Below are positions 21,055 to 30,467 of a stretch of DNA of 64,000 nt, piece after piece. Origin of the DNA: Bosea sp. ANAM02 (lineage in GTDB: Bacteria; Pseudomonadota; Alphaproteobacteria; Rhizobiales; Beijerinckiaceae); NCBI RefSeq assembly GCF_011764485.1, contig NZ_AP022848.1:2260001-2324000 (forward strand), read 5' to 3'. The translations under genes were made by a program, and so were the position numbers. Numbering within the stretch: position 1 is the stretch's first letter; each line of letters starts with the position of its first letter. Below the pieces are notes generated by a model. That model did not search any database. It had not been told where the DNA came from and worked only from the letters and a program-made list of their open reading frames with translations.

Positions 21055-21654
21055 TTGTCATCTCCTCTGCGTACATCCGGACTTCTGACGGCGCTGGCGG
21101 GCCTGCCGGGAGAGCGCATCGCCGTCGGCACGATCGTCGCCGCGCTGCAGGACCGGGCCTATGCGCTGCTCGTCGTGCTGCTCGGCCTGCCCAACTGCCT
21201 GCCGATGCCGCCGCCGATCCCGCTGGTCTGCGGCCTGGTGCTCGCCTTCGTCGCCGTGCAGATGCTGACCGGGCGGCGGATGCCATGGCTGCCGCAGGCG
21301 CTGCTCGCGCGCAGCATCGGCAAGCCCGAGCTCAACCGGGCGGTGGCGCGGGCCCTGCCGGCCCTGACCTGGCTGGAGCGCTTCTCGCGGCCGCGCCTGA
21401 CCATGCTTGGCGGAGCCTGGGCCATCCCGGTGCTGGGGCTGGTGATCCTGATCCTGGCGCTCGGCCTGATCGTCGCCGCGCCCTTCATCGGCCAGATCCC
21501 GCTGGGGCTCGCGGTCTGCCTCGTCGGGCTCGGCCTGGTCGAGCGGGATGGGGTCCTGATCATCATCGGGGCCGTCGTCGGGGCCGTCGGCCTGCTGCTC
21601 AGCGCCGGCTTCGCCTACGCGATCTTCAGCGGCATCCACGAGCTGTTCTTCTAG
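21055..21654 (+). CDS. ExoD-family exopolysaccharide synthesis protein
   Basis: About 199 residues of an ExoD-like integral membrane protein: LPGERIAVGTIVAALQDRAY, then LGLPNCLPMPPPIPLVCG and three further hydrophobic segments. ExoD is linked to exopolysaccharide production and alkali resistance in rhizobia, though its reaction is unknown. The start is uncertain: the TTG at 21055 gives the family length, and another in-frame TTG lies at 20971. Confidence 0.78.
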   Translation: MSSPLRTSGLLTALAGLPGERIAVGTIVAALQDRAYALLVVLLGLPNCLPMPPPIPLVCGLVLAFVAVQMLTGRRMPWLPQALLARSIGKPELNRAVARALPALTWLERFSRPRLTMLGGAWAIPVLGLVILILALGLIVAAPFIGQIPLGLAVCLVGLGLVERDGVLIIIGAVVGAVGLLLSAGFAYAIFSGIHELFF

Positions 21655-21684
21655 AGATCCGCCGCCCGTCCGGCTCGTGGGTCG

Positions 21685-23970
21685 TCAGGCGGCTGCGAGG
21701 ATTTCGGCGAAGGGATTGTCGAGGCCGAGCAGGCGGTCGATCTCACTGGCGGGCACCGCCTTGGAGAACAGGAAACCCTGCAATTCGTGACAGCCGATCG
21801 CCTGCAGGAAGCGGTGCTGCTCGGCGGTCTCGACGCCCTCGGCGCAGACGCGCAGGCCGAGCGCCCGGCCGAGATGGGCCATCGAATGGACCAGGATCGC
21901 GGATTCGCCGGTCGCTTCCATGTATTCGAGGAAGGAGCGGTCGATCTTGATCTTGTCGAAGGCGAAGCGCCGCAGATAGATCAGGCTCGAATAGCCGGTG
22001 CCGAAGTCGTCGAGCGCAAGCCCGACGCCATGGGCCCGGATGTCCATCATCGCGGCTTCCGCCGCGTCCGCGTCCTCGATCAGCACGCCTTCGGTCAGTT
22101 CGAGCTCGAGCTGGGCCGGGTCGAAATCCGTCTCCGCGATGGTGCGGATGACGTTGGCGACGAAGTCCTTGTGACGGAACTGGATCGGCGAGACGTTGAC
22201 CGCCAGGCGGATGCCTTTCCAACGCTTGGCCTCGGTGCAGGCACGCTGCAGCACCCATTCGCTCAAGGGCACGATCAGGCCGCGTTCCTCGGCGATGGCG
22301 ATGAAATCCGAGGGCGGGATCATGCCGTGGACCGGGTGCTGCCAACGCACCAGTGCCTCGACGCCGACGATGGTGGAGCCGTCGACGGAGACCTGCGGCT
22401 GGTAGTGCAACATGAGCTGGTCGTTGTCGATGGCGTGGCGCAGGTCGTCCTCGACCATGCGCTTGAGCTGCATCGAGCGGTTCATCTGCGACTCGAAGAA
22501 GGCGTAGCGGTTGCGGCCGCTGTTCTTGGCCTCGTAGAGCGCGGTGTCGGCGAGCTTGAGCAGAGCCTCGCGGCTGGTGCCGTCGCGCGGCGCCATGGCG
22601 ATGCCGATCGAGGAGCCGATGGTGACCTCCGCCCCGGTGATGGTGAAGGGCTCGGTCAGGCTGGCAAGGATGCGCTCGCCCAGCGCGGCGCAGCCGGCCG
22701 GGGTCGCGGAATGTGTCTGGATGATGCCGAACTCGTCGCCCCCGAGGCGCGCCACGGTGTCGCCGACCTGCACCGCGCCGGAGAGGCGGACCGCGACCTG
22801 GCGGATCAGCTCGTCGCCGGCCGTGTGGCCATAGGTGTCGTTGACGGCCTTGAAGCGATCGAGGTCGATCAGCAGCACGGCGAGGCTCGGGCCGTCGTCG
22901 TGGATATGGGCGAGCGTCTGGTCGAGCGTCAGGTCGAAGCTGCGCCGGTTCGGCAGGAGGGAGAGTTCGTCCTGGCCGGCGAGGCGCTGGATCTGGCGCT
23001 CGCGCAGTTCGATCTGCTCGGCCGAGGCGCGCAGGCGCTGGACGACGAAGACGAAGATCGCGGAGAACAGCAGGGCGACGGCGATGAGCGCCCAGAGGAA
23101 GCGGCGCAGCATGACATCGCCGGGGCGCGCCGGAGACCATGTCAGCCAGGCGCCGATCTTGCCGTCGGCGGTGCGCAGGCCGAGCTTCGAAGCCGGCCCG
23201 GCCGGCGGGGTGTGGACGAGCTGGATGTCGGCGATGCGGTTGCGCTCGGCCAGATCCGACATCAGGGTGTTCGAGAGGTGGCGATAGGCGACGAAGGAGA
23301 CCGGCTTCGGGCCGCCATCGGAGCTGAACGAGGCGATGCGCGACAGGTCGATCACGGTCAGGATCAGCGTCTCGCCGCCATCCGCGACGATGGTCGAGCG
23401 GGCGGCGCCGAATTGAGGCGTGACCTCGTCGCCGATCACCGTCGCGACGAAGGAGCTCTTGGCGCCGCGTTGCAGGGCCTCGATATGGTGCGGGCCGTCG
23501 GTATTGCCGTGATCGGCCGCAGCCTGGTTCTCGACCCAGGCCAGCACGGCTCCGCCGGTTCCGCTGATATAGGCGCCGTCGAAATCCATCAGCTGGCCGC
23601 CCAGACGCTTGAGAGCGGCCTGAAGCATGGCGGTCGTCGGACCCGGCTGCTGCAGGGCCTCGGGCAGGTCGCCGGCGGCGACGAGCCGCTCCAGCCGCAG
23701 TTCGCTGAGCTTGATCTGTCCGTTGATGGCGGCTTCGATCCGCTCGCCCTGGCGTTGGGCTTCGAGACGGTTGGCCTCGCGGGTGATCGCGACGACGACG
23801 CCGATCCCGGCAGCCATCAGCAGCAGGAAGGCGCAGCCCAGCGTCACCACGGTGCTCGCGAACATGCGAGCGGAGGAACCCGCATTCGTCATCTTCGCGG
23901 CATTGAATGCGGGCATCAGTCTTCCAGGAATGGTCTTCGTACTGCGACTTAAGGCCCGAAGTGTTGACAT
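21685..23970 (-). CDS. Membrane GGDEF-EAL cyclic-di-GMP protein with periplasmic sensor
   Basis: A 761-residue protein. A transmembrane helix is near residues 38-60 (CAFLLLMAAGIGVVVAI). A periplasmic CHASE4-like sensor runs to about 285, followed by a second helix (FLWALIAVALLFSAIFVFVV). The GGDEF domain has intact GGDEF at 410-414. The EAL domain has EAL at 538-540 and DDFGTGYSS. Both cyclase and phosphodiesterase sites look intact, so the net activity cannot be told. An alternative start at Met19 exists. Confidence 0.92.
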   Translation of the reverse strand: MSTLRALSRSTKTIPGRLMPAFNAAKMTNAGSSARMFASTVVTLGCAFLLLMAAGIGVVVAITREANRLEAQRQGERIEAAINGQIKLSELRLERLVAAGDLPEALQQPGPTTAMLQAALKRLGGQLMDFDGAYISGTGGAVLAWVENQAAADHGNTDGPHHIEALQRGAKSSFVATVIGDEVTPQFGAARSTIVADGGETLILTVIDLSRIASFSSDGGPKPVSFVAYRHLSNTLMSDLAERNRIADIQLVHTPPAGPASKLGLRTADGKIGAWLTWSPARPGDVMLRRFLWALIAVALLFSAIFVFVVQRLRASAEQIELRERQIQRLAGQDELSLLPNRRSFDLTLDQTLAHIHDDGPSLAVLLIDLDRFKAVNDTYGHTAGDELIRQVAVRLSGAVQVGDTVARLGGDEFGIIQTHSATPAGCAALGERILASLTEPFTITGAEVTIGSSIGIAMAPRDGTSREALLKLADTALYEAKNSGRNRYAFFESQMNRSMQLKRMVEDDLRHAIDNDQLMLHYQPQVSVDGSTIVGVEALVRWQHPVHGMIPPSDFIAIAEERGLIVPLSEWVLQRACTEAKRWKGIRLAVNVSPIQFRHKDFVANVIRTIAETDFDPAQLELELTEGVLIEDADAAEAAMMDIRAHGVGLALDDFGTGYSSLIYLRRFAFDKIKIDRSFLEYMEATGESAILVHSMAHLGRALGLRVCAEGVETAEQHRFLQAIGCHELQGFLFSKAVPASEIDRLLGLDNPFAEILAAA

Positions 23971-24000
23971 CCGGTTGCCGGAGCACGGGATTCCGGGCGC

Positions 24001-24750
24001 TCAGCTCCCGGAAGGCGCATAGGGCGGACGCGGAATGGCCATATGGGCGGCCCGCAACGCAGCCGACCAGCGCTCGCGCAGGTCATGGAAATAGGGCTCG
24101 CCCGCCTCGATGCGGCGGTTGAGCTCGAAATCGTCGGCATCGCGGCGCAGGAGCACGAGATCGATCGGCAGGCCGACGCCGAGATTCGAGCGCATGGTCG
24201 AATCCATCGAGATCAGCCCGACCTTCAAGGCATCGTAGAGATGGGTCTTGTAGGTAACGGCGCGGTCGAGGATCGGCTTGCCGTATTTGTGCTCGCCGAT
24301 CTGCAGGAACGGCGAATCGATGCCGCATTCGATGAAGTTTCCGGCGCCGTAGACCATGAAGAGCCGCATCGGCTGGCCCTTGATCTGGCCGCCGAACAGC
24401 ATGCCGATCTCGAATTTCACGCCGGCATCCTCAAGCGCGGGACCGTCGATCTCGCGGACATGGCGGATGCAGCGCCCCACGAGCTGGGCCGCCCTGAACA
24501 TCGAGCTTGCGTTCTGGAGGGTGTCGAGCTCTCCCGTATCGGGATTCGGCAAGCCCTCGTGCAGGAAGCTCACGACGGACTGGGTGATCGAGAGATTGCC
24601 GGCGGTCATCAGGCCGAAATTGCGATCGCCCGGCCAGTTGAACACATGGAGCTTGCGGAAGGTCGAGATGTCGTCGAGCCCGGCATTGGTGCGGGTGTCG
24701 GCAATCATGACGAGGCCATCCTGCACGAGGATTCCGGCGCAATAGGTCAC
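24001..24750 (-). CDS. Anbu (ancestral beta-subunit) proteasome-like peptidase
   Basis: A 249-residue Ntn-hydrolase of the Anbu/BPH family. Thr2 directly follows Met1 and becomes the N-terminal nucleophile; Asp18 (IADTRTN) and Lys33 (TFRKLHVF) match the proteasome-like catalytic set. It is last in the ATP-grasp, alpha-E, transglutaminase-like, Anbu series, an operon type predicted to make and process a peptide-like product. It starts 57 bases after the transglutaminase-like gene. Confidence 0.93.
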   Translation of the reverse strand: MTYCAGILVQDGLVMIADTRTNAGLDDISTFRKLHVFNWPGDRNFGLMTAGNLSITQSVVSFLHEGLPNPDTGELDTLQNASSMFRAAQLVGRCIRHVREIDGPALEDAGVKFEIGMLFGGQIKGQPMRLFMVYGAGNFIECGIDSPFLQIGEHKYGKPILDRAVTYKTHLYDALKVGLISMDSTMRSNLGVGLPIDLVLLRRDADDFELNRRIEAGEPYFHDLRERWSAALRAAHMAIPRPPYAPSGS

Positions 24751-24807
24751 GGGCTGGGTTCCTGTTCTCTTGCCCTGTCTTCACGGCCGCGCCCGCCGGG
24801 CGGACAG

Positions 24808-25635
24808 CTACTGGTTGGCGCCGCGGCCTTCGGCCTCGCGGGCGCTGACGAGGATGTTGAGATTCTCGCCTTCGCCGCCCTGTCGCGAACCGCGGACCGG
24901 CGCTGCATCGGCGAAATCGAGACCGATGGCAACCCGTACATGGGTATCGATGGGGCACAGGGCGTTGGCGCAGTCGAAGCCGATCCAGCCGTAGTCGTCG
25001 AGATGGACCTCGGCCCAGGCATGGGCGCCGTTGCCATGCGGCAGGCTGTCGGACTGCGCGACATAGCCGGAGACATAGCGCGCGGGCTGACCGAGATGCC
25101 GGGCGCAGGCCATGAAGACATGGGCGATGTCCTGCGCGATCGCCTCCCGCGCGGCAAAGGCCCGGGCGGCGCCGACGCCGGCGCGGCCGCTGGCCTCGAC
25201 GCAATCCATCCGGTCGCTGACGGCGTTCATCAGCGCATGCATGCGCGAGAGCGGCGTACCGGCGTCGGCCGTGACCTCATCGGCGAAGCTGCGCAGGGCT
25301 TCGTCCTGCTCCGTCAGAAGCGTGTCGCGGCAATAGACCTCGCAAGGCACGCGCTCCAGCCCGCCGCGCACGACGCCGGCGAGATCGATCGTCTCGATCA
25401 GGCCGTCGATGCGAATGGCGAGCGAGGAGATCGGCCCGTCGGCATAGAAACTATGGACGATGTTGCCATGGGCGTCCTGCGAGGCGCGCAGGCGGCCGTC
25501 GACATTCGGCTCGATGCGCCAGGACATGACGTGCTGGCCGTCATGGTCGCGCGGGGTCAGCCGCAGGATCTGGGTGATGTGGCGTGCCGGCTCGGCATAG
25601 TCGTAGCCGATCGTGTGGGAAATCCTGATCCGCAT
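24808..25635 (-). CDS. Transglutaminase-like protein of the Anbu operon, catalytic Cys replaced
   Basis: A 275-residue transglutaminase-like protein: N-terminal beta domain (RISHTIGYDYAEPARHITQ) then the papain-like core. His205 (GAHAWAEV) and Asp221 (GFDCAN) are present. The nucleophile position, normally Cys in a VCQDFAH-type motif, is Ala167 in AIAQDIAH (codon GCG at 25135-25137). So it should lack thiol catalysis and may be a binding or scaffold subunit. Third gene of the Anbu operon. Confidence 0.88.
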   Translation of the reverse strand: MRIRISHTIGYDYAEPARHITQILRLTPRDHDGQHVMSWRIEPNVDGRLRASQDAHGNIVHSFYADGPISSLAIRIDGLIETIDLAGVVRGGLERVPCEVYCRDTLLTEQDEALRSFADEVTADAGTPLSRMHALMNAVSDRMDCVEASGRAGVGAARAFAAREAIAQDIAHVFMACARHLGQPARYVSGYVAQSDSLPHGNGAHAWAEVHLDDYGWIGFDCANALCPIDTHVRVAIGLDFADAAPVRGSRQGGEGENLNILVSAREAEGRGANQ

Positions 25636-25687
25636 GGTCCAGTCCGGCAGGGTTACGGCAATCGCACGATCAGCATGCGTAGGCGGT

Positions 25688-26629
25688 TCATTGCAGATAC
25701 TGCTCGAAGATGGTGTTGCCGAGGCGGTTGTTCTCAGTGATGAACTCCTCGATGAACTCGTGCAGCCCGTGCGCGAAGACGTCGTCGATCCGCGTGTTGC
25801 TGAGATTCGTCAGGATCTTCCGGGCCTGGCGCTGCGCCGGTCCCTGGCGGCCATAGGCGTCGCCGAGCGCGTCGAGGAAGCGCGAGATGCTCTCGTAGCA
25901 GGCGGCGAGCGAGCGCGGCATGCGCCGATTCAGCACCAGAAGGTCCGCGACGAGGACGGGCTTCACCGCCTCGCGATAGACCCAGTGATAGGCGGTCAGC
26001 GCCGAGACCTCGCGCAGCACCGTGGTCCACTGGAAATAGTCGAGCGAGCCGCCGACCTGCTCCCCGGCCGGCAGCAGCACATGGTATTTCACGTCGAGGA
26101 TGCGGGCGGTGTTGTCGGCACGCTCGAGATAGACGCCGAGCCGCGAGAACCAGTAGCTGTCGTCGCGCAGCATGGTCCGGTAGGCCGAGCCGTCGAAGAC
26201 GAGCGAGACGTTCTTCACCCAGTCGAGGAAGCGGGCGAATTCCTCGCGGTCCATGCGCTTCTTCTCGAAGCGCTGCAATTCCAGCCAGGCGCCGTTCAGC
26301 GCGTCCCACATCTCCGAGGTCAGGGCGGTGCGCACCGCCCGCGCATTCGAGCGCGCCTGGGCGAGGCAGTTTCGGATCGAGGAGGGGTTGTCCGGGCTGA
26401 AGGTCAGGAAGTCGCAGACATTGCGTTCATTGGCCTCGCCATAGGCCTTGGCGAAGGCCTCCTCGCAGCCGGCGGTCAGGACCGCGCTCTGCCATTCCGT
26501 GCCGGCCCCGCCATAGGTCGTCGGCAGGTTGGTCAGGCGCGTCGTCGCGTCGAGAATGCGGGCGAGATATTCGGCCCGCTCGACATAGCGGGAAACCCAG
26601 TAGAGGCTGTCTGCGGTACGCGAAAGCAT
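25688..26629 (-). CDS. Alpha-E domain protein (DUF403) of the Anbu operon
   Basis: A 313-residue, almost wholly helical alpha-E protein beginning MLSRTADSLYWVSRYVERAE, the family hallmark, and with DSYWFSRLGVYLERADNTAR in the middle. Alpha-E proteins accompany circularly permuted ATP-grasp enzymes in predicted peptide-bond-forming systems. Second gene of the operon, 73 bases after the ATP-grasp gene. Confidence 0.93.
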   Translation of the reverse strand: MLSRTADSLYWVSRYVERAEYLARILDATTRLTNLPTTYGGAGTEWQSAVLTAGCEEAFAKAYGEANERNVCDFLTFSPDNPSSIRNCLAQARSNARAVRTALTSEMWDALNGAWLELQRFEKKRMDREEFARFLDWVKNVSLVFDGSAYRTMLRDDSYWFSRLGVYLERADNTARILDVKYHVLLPAGEQVGGSLDYFQWTTVLREVSALTAYHWVYREAVKPVLVADLLVLNRRMPRSLAACYESISRFLDALGDAYGRQGPAQRQARKILTNLSNTRIDDVFAHGLHEFIEEFITENNRLGNTIFEQYLQ

Positions 26630-26702
26630 GGTCAGCGTGTGCCTTTCCGCGGGATGGCAGGCTGTTGCGGGATAAGGGCAGGCGAGGGCGCGGCCGGGAT
26701 GC

Positions 26703-28118
26703 TCATGCGTCGATCACCCAGGTGTCCTTGGTGCCGCCGCCCTGGCTGGAATTGACGACGAGCGAGCCCTCCTTGAGCGCGACACGCGTCAGCCCGCCCG
26801 GCACGCAGGAGATGCCGTTGGCGCCGGAAAGCACGTAGGGGCGCAGGTCGACATGGCGCGGCGCGACGCCGGAGGCGACGAAGGTCGGGCAGGTCGAGAG
26901 CGCGAGCGTTGGCTGGGCGATGAAGCCTTCGGGCTGGGCCTTGAGCTTGCGCCGGAAGGTCTCGATCTGCGCCTTGTTGGCGTGAGGGCCGACGAGCATG
27001 CCGTAGCCGCCCGAGCCGTTGACCTCCTTGACGACGAGCTTCTCGAGATTGTCGAGCACATAGGCATTGGCTTCCGGCTCGCGGCAACGGAAGGTCGGGA
27101 CGTTCTTCAGGATCGGCTCCTCGCCGGTGTAGAACTTCACGATCTCGGGCATGTAGCTGTAGACCGCCTTGTCGTCGGCGACGCCGGTGCCGATGGCATT
27201 GGCCAGCGTGACATTGCCGGCCTTGTAGGCGCCGACGATGCCGGGGACGCCGAGGACCGAGTCGCTGCGGAAGGCGAGGGGATCGAGGAAATCGTCGTCG
27301 ATGCGACGGTAGATCACGTCGACGCGCTTCGGCCCCTGGGTCGTGCGCATGTAGACGACATCGTCCTTGACCAGCAGGTCCGAGCCCTCGACCAATTCGA
27401 CACCGAGCTTGTCGGCGAGGAAGGAGTGCTCGTAGAAGGCCGAGTTGTACTGGCCGGGCGTCAGCAGGCAGATCGTCGGGTCCGACGAGGCGCTGCGCGG
27501 CGCGACCGAGCGCAGGGTTGCCAGCAGCTGGTCCGGGTAATTGTCGACTGGCGCGACGCGATGCGTCGCGAACAGCTCCGGAAAGAGCCGCAGCATCACC
27601 TCGCGATTCTCCATCATGTAGGAGACGCCGGACGGCGTGCGGGCATTGTCCTCCAGCACATAGAACGTATCCGCGTCGACGCGCACCACATCGATGCCGG
27701 CGATATGGCAGTAGATGCCGTGCGGCACCTTAAAGTCGACCATTTCGAGCTGGTAGCAGGCGTTGCGATAGACCAGATCGGGCGGGATGATGCCCGCCTT
27801 GAGGCATTCCTTGGGACCGTAGACATCGGCCAGGAACATGTTGAGGGCGGTGACGCGCTGGCGCAGGCCGGCTTCCAGCCTGGTCCATTCCGGCTTGGTC
27901 AGCACCCGCGGGATGATGTCGAAGGGGATCAGGCGCTCGGTCGATTCCTCGTCGCCATAGACCGCGAAGGTGATGCCGATGCGGCGGAAGAACAGTTCCG
28001 CCTGGCTGCGCCTCAATGCCAGAGTCTCGGGCGGCGCTTCCTTCAGCCAGCGATCCAGAGCCTCGTAGGCGGGCCGCAGTTCGGCCCCCGACCCCGTCAT
28101 TTCATCGAATGCGACCAT
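26703..28118 (-). CDS. Circularly permuted ATP-grasp protein (DUF404/DUF407)
   Basis: A 471-residue ATP-grasp enzyme of the circularly permuted type 2 family. It carries HGIYCHIAGIDVVRVDADTF, YVLEDNARTPSGVSYMMENR and VKEVNGSGGYGMLVGP, the last a glycine-rich nucleotide loop. It probably ligates an amino acid or amine to a carboxylate with ATP. First gene of the Anbu operon, preceded by an unusual inverted repeat at 28196-28228. Confidence 0.93.
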   Translation of the reverse strand: MVAFDEMTGSGAELRPAYEALDRWLKEAPPETLALRRSQAELFFRRIGITFAVYGDEESTERLIPFDIIPRVLTKPEWTRLEAGLRQRVTALNMFLADVYGPKECLKAGIIPPDLVYRNACYQLEMVDFKVPHGIYCHIAGIDVVRVDADTFYVLEDNARTPSGVSYMMENREVMLRLFPELFATHRVAPVDNYPDQLLATLRSVAPRSASSDPTICLLTPGQYNSAFYEHSFLADKLGVELVEGSDLLVKDDVVYMRTTQGPKRVDVIYRRIDDDFLDPLAFRSDSVLGVPGIVGAYKAGNVTLANAIGTGVADDKAVYSYMPEIVKFYTGEEPILKNVPTFRCREPEANAYVLDNLEKLVVKEVNGSGGYGMLVGPHANKAQIETFRRKLKAQPEGFIAQPTLALSTCPTFVASGVAPRHVDLRPYVLSGANGISCVPGGLTRVALKEGSLVVNSSQGGGTKDTWVIDA

Positions 28119-28195
28119 GCAGCCCTCTTCCCCTGTGAGGGCAGCCTATGCGCATTCGCGGCCGTTCGGGAAGAGGGAGAATAGCCATGTAACTC

Positions 28196-28228
28196 ATCAA
28201 TTCTGCCTTTTTCGAGGGCAGTATTGAT
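28196..28228. promoter_or_regulatory. 12-bp inverted repeat upstream of the Anbu operon
   Basis: ATCAATTCTGCC (28196-28207), a nine-base spacer, then GGCAGTATTGAT (28217-28228): complementary at 11 of 12 positions. It lies 78 bases before the ATP-grasp start codon and 98 bases after the DUF488 stop, both read leftwards. No T-run follows on either strand, so an operator or structured leader is more likely than a terminator. Confidence 0.5.
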
Positions 28229-28325
28229 CAGGTACAGTTTGCTTTCGATAATATCGGCAAAGATGATCCGGCCCGCTGAACGCGGCGGTTCCTCCATCCT
28301 GCCGCACGCTGCGGCTGTGCCTGCG

Positions 28326-28694
28326 CTATTCTTGGACCGAAAACGTGCGGCCGTCCAGCCAGAGGCGGAGCGCCTGCGCGTTGTTCCGCTTCTCGTCCTT
28401 GGCCGCATAGAGCAGGGCGATCGGGCCCTTGCTCCGCTTGTCTGCCAAAGCAGCGAGGGCGGCCTGTGCCGCCGGGCTGCCGAGCTCGGCCGCATAGGCG
28501 GCGCAGAACTGGTCCCAGCGGTCGGGGTGGCCGTGGAACTCGTGGCGAAGCGCATCGCTCGGCGCGAGATCCTTGAGCCAGAGATCGATCCGGTCCTTGG
28601 AGACGCCGCGCGGCCAGAGCCGGTCGACGAGGGTGCGCGTGCCGTCGCCGGGTGCCGGCGGATCGTAGACGCGTTTCACCATCAGTTGCGTCAT
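28326..28694 (-). CDS. DUF488 family protein
   Basis: A 122-residue DUF488 protein: MVKRVYDPPAPGDGTRTLVD, RLWPRGVSKDRIDLWLKDLA, and TLLYAAKDEKRNNAQ-like LLYAAKDEKRNNA near the end. Family function is unknown. Its ATG overlaps the radC stop as ATGA, making it the third gene of a coupled map-radC-DUF488 unit. The family usually runs to about 120 residues, so it is complete. Confidence 0.88.
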   Translation of the reverse strand: MTQLMVKRVYDPPAPGDGTRTLVDRLWPRGVSKDRIDLWLKDLAPSDALRHEFHGHPDRWDQFCAAYAAELGSPAAQAALAALADKRSKGPIALLYAAKDEKRNNAQALRLWLDGRTFSVQE

Positions 28695-29437
28695 CAGATC
28701 AGTCCGAGGCTGCGGAAGCTGGCATGGCCGTCGCGGCCGACGATGATGTGATCGTGGATGGCGATGCCCAGCGGCTTGGCGATATCGACCAGCTCGCGTG
28801 TCATTCGCATGTCGGCGCCGGAGGGCGTGGGATCGCCCGACGGGTGGTTGTGCACGAGGATGATGGCAGAGGCCGAAAGCTCGAGCGCGCGGCGCATCAC
28901 CTCGCGCGGATAGACTGGCGTGTGATCGACCGTACCGGTCTGCTGGACCTCGTCGGCGATCAGGATGTTCTTCTTGTCGAGGAAGAGGATGCGGAACTGC
29001 TCGCGCTCGGCGAAGGCCATCGCCATCCGGCAATAGTCGAGCACCGAGGACCAGGAGGAGAGCACAGGCCGTTTGCCGACTGCGCCCCTCGCCATGCGCT
29101 TCAGCGCTGCCTCGACGATCTTCAGATCGAGCGCGACGGTTTCGCTGACGCCATCGACCTCCGCAAGGCGTGCAGCGGGTGCGCCGAGCACCTCGGCGAA
29201 GGAGCCGAAGCGCTGGATCAAGTCTTTGGCGAGTGGTTTGACGTCGCGCCGTGGAATCGAACGGAAGAGCAGCAGCTCCAGCAATTCGTAATCCGGCAGC
29301 GTCTCTGCTCCCGCTTCTTCAAAGCGAGTACGCAGGCGTTCGCGATGCCCGTGATAATGCGGCACATCGGCAGAGGCAGCAGACGAGGGTGCTTTGCGCG
29401 ATCCCTTTTCTGTCCCCTTGCCGATGCCGACGCTCAT
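28694..29437 (-). CDS. radC: RadC-family JAB/MPN domain protein
   Basis: A 247-residue RadC: an N-terminal helix-hairpin-helix region ([19 protein letters not shown]), then the JAB domain with the metal motif [14 protein letters not shown] preceded by the Glu segment. The old DNA-repair assignment is doubtful; the domain resembles a metal-dependent hydrolase. Start and stop both overlap neighbours by ATGA (map before, DUF488 after). Confidence 0.93.
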   Translation of the reverse strand: MSVGIGKGTEKGSRKAPSSAASADVPHYHGHRERLRTRFEEAGAETLPDYELLELLLFRSIPRRDVKPLAKDLIQRFGSFAEVLGAPAARLAEVDGVSETVALDLKIVEAALKRMARGAVGKRPVLSSWSSVLDYCRMAMAFAEREQFRILFLDKKNILIADEVQQTGTVDHTPVYPREVMRRALELSASAIILVHNHPSGDPTPSGADMRMTRELVDIAKPLGIAIHDHIIVGRDGHASFRSLGLI

Positions 29438-30258
29438 TTCGGGGCGAGGGGGTTGTCGAGACCGCCGGGCGAGAGCGTGAAGATCTCGCAGCCCTGCTCG
29501 GTGACGCCGATCTGATGTTCGAACTGGGCGGAGAGCGAGCGATCCCGCGTCACGGCGGTCCAGCCGTCGGAGAGCACCTTCACGCCCGGCTTGCCGAGAT
29601 TGATCATGGGCTCGATGGTGAAGACCATGCCGGGCTTGAGCAGCACGCCTTCGCCGGGGCTGCCGTAGTGCAGGATGTTCGGCGCGTCGTGGAAGAGCTG
29701 GCCGATGCCGTGGCCGCAGAAATCGCGGACCACCGAGCAGCGCTCGCCTTCCGCATAGCGCTGGATGGCGAATCCGATATCGCCGGTGGTGGCGCCGGCA
29801 CGCACCGCCTTGATGCCGCGCAGCAGGCTTTCATATGTGATCTCGACCAGGCGCTCGGCCTTCCGCGAGATTTCGCCGACGCCGTACATGCGGCTCGAAT
29901 CGCCATGCCAGCCGTCGACGATCAGCGTGTAGTCGATATTGAGGACGTCGCCCTCGCGCAGCGGCTTGTCATCGGGAATGCCGTGGCAGACGACATGGTT
30001 GATCGAGGTGCAGATCGACTTGGTGTAGCCGCGATAGAACAGCGTCGCCGGATAGGCGCCGTTGTCCATGGCGAACTGGAAGGCGAGATCGTCGAGCCGC
30101 TGCGTGGTGACGCCTGGCTTGACGTAGGAGCCGAGCATGTCGAGCCCGGCGGCCGTCAGCCGGCCGGCCTTGTGCATGGCGGCGAAGGCCTCGGGGCCGT
30201 GAATCTTGATGGCGGGCTCGCGCGAACGCGAGCGGCCGATGGTGTCTTCGAAGGTCAT
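29434..30258 (-). CDS. map: Type I methionine aminopeptidase
   Basis: A 274-residue methionine aminopeptidase that removes the initiator Met from nascent proteins. The metal-ligand segments are [41 protein letters not shown] and [12 protein letters not shown] chose the ATG at 30258 ([10 protein letters not shown]), with AAGGAG 11 bases upstream; a longer frame upstream lacks conservation. First gene of the map-radC-DUF488 unit. Confidence 0.94.
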   Translation of the reverse strand: MTFEDTIGRSRSREPAIKIHGPEAFAAMHKAGRLTAAGLDMLGSYVKPGVTTQRLDDLAFQFAMDNGAYPATLFYRGYTKSICTSINHVVCHGIPDDKPLREGDVLNIDYTLIVDGWHGDSSRMYGVGEISRKAERLVEITYESLLRGIKAVRAGATTGDIGFAIQRYAEGERCSVVRDFCGHGIGQLFHDAPNILHYGSPGEGVLLKPGMVFTIEPMINLGKPGVKVLSDGWTAVTRDRSLSAQFEHQIGVTEQGCEIFTLSPGGLDNPLAPK

Positions 30259-30467
30259 TGCGCGCGGAAAACTCCTTGCCCTCATATCTATTGCGTTTGC
30301 CGGTGCACGCAAGCCGATTGCCGCGCTGGGCCTGGGCTGCAGCTCACGTTGCCTCGGGGACGGCGATACAGCGGGCGTCGTGGTGGTGACGTTGGGGGAA
30401 TTGTAACTTTTTTGAGGCATCTTTTCGCCCGCCCCTTTCGTTTGCCCGATTGCTCCCGCGTGGACAC

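Noticed and set aside
21787..23952. Plus-strand open frame of 721 codons opposite the GGDEF-EAL gene
   Set aside because: Antisense shadow; the minus strand has intact GGDEF and EAL motifs.
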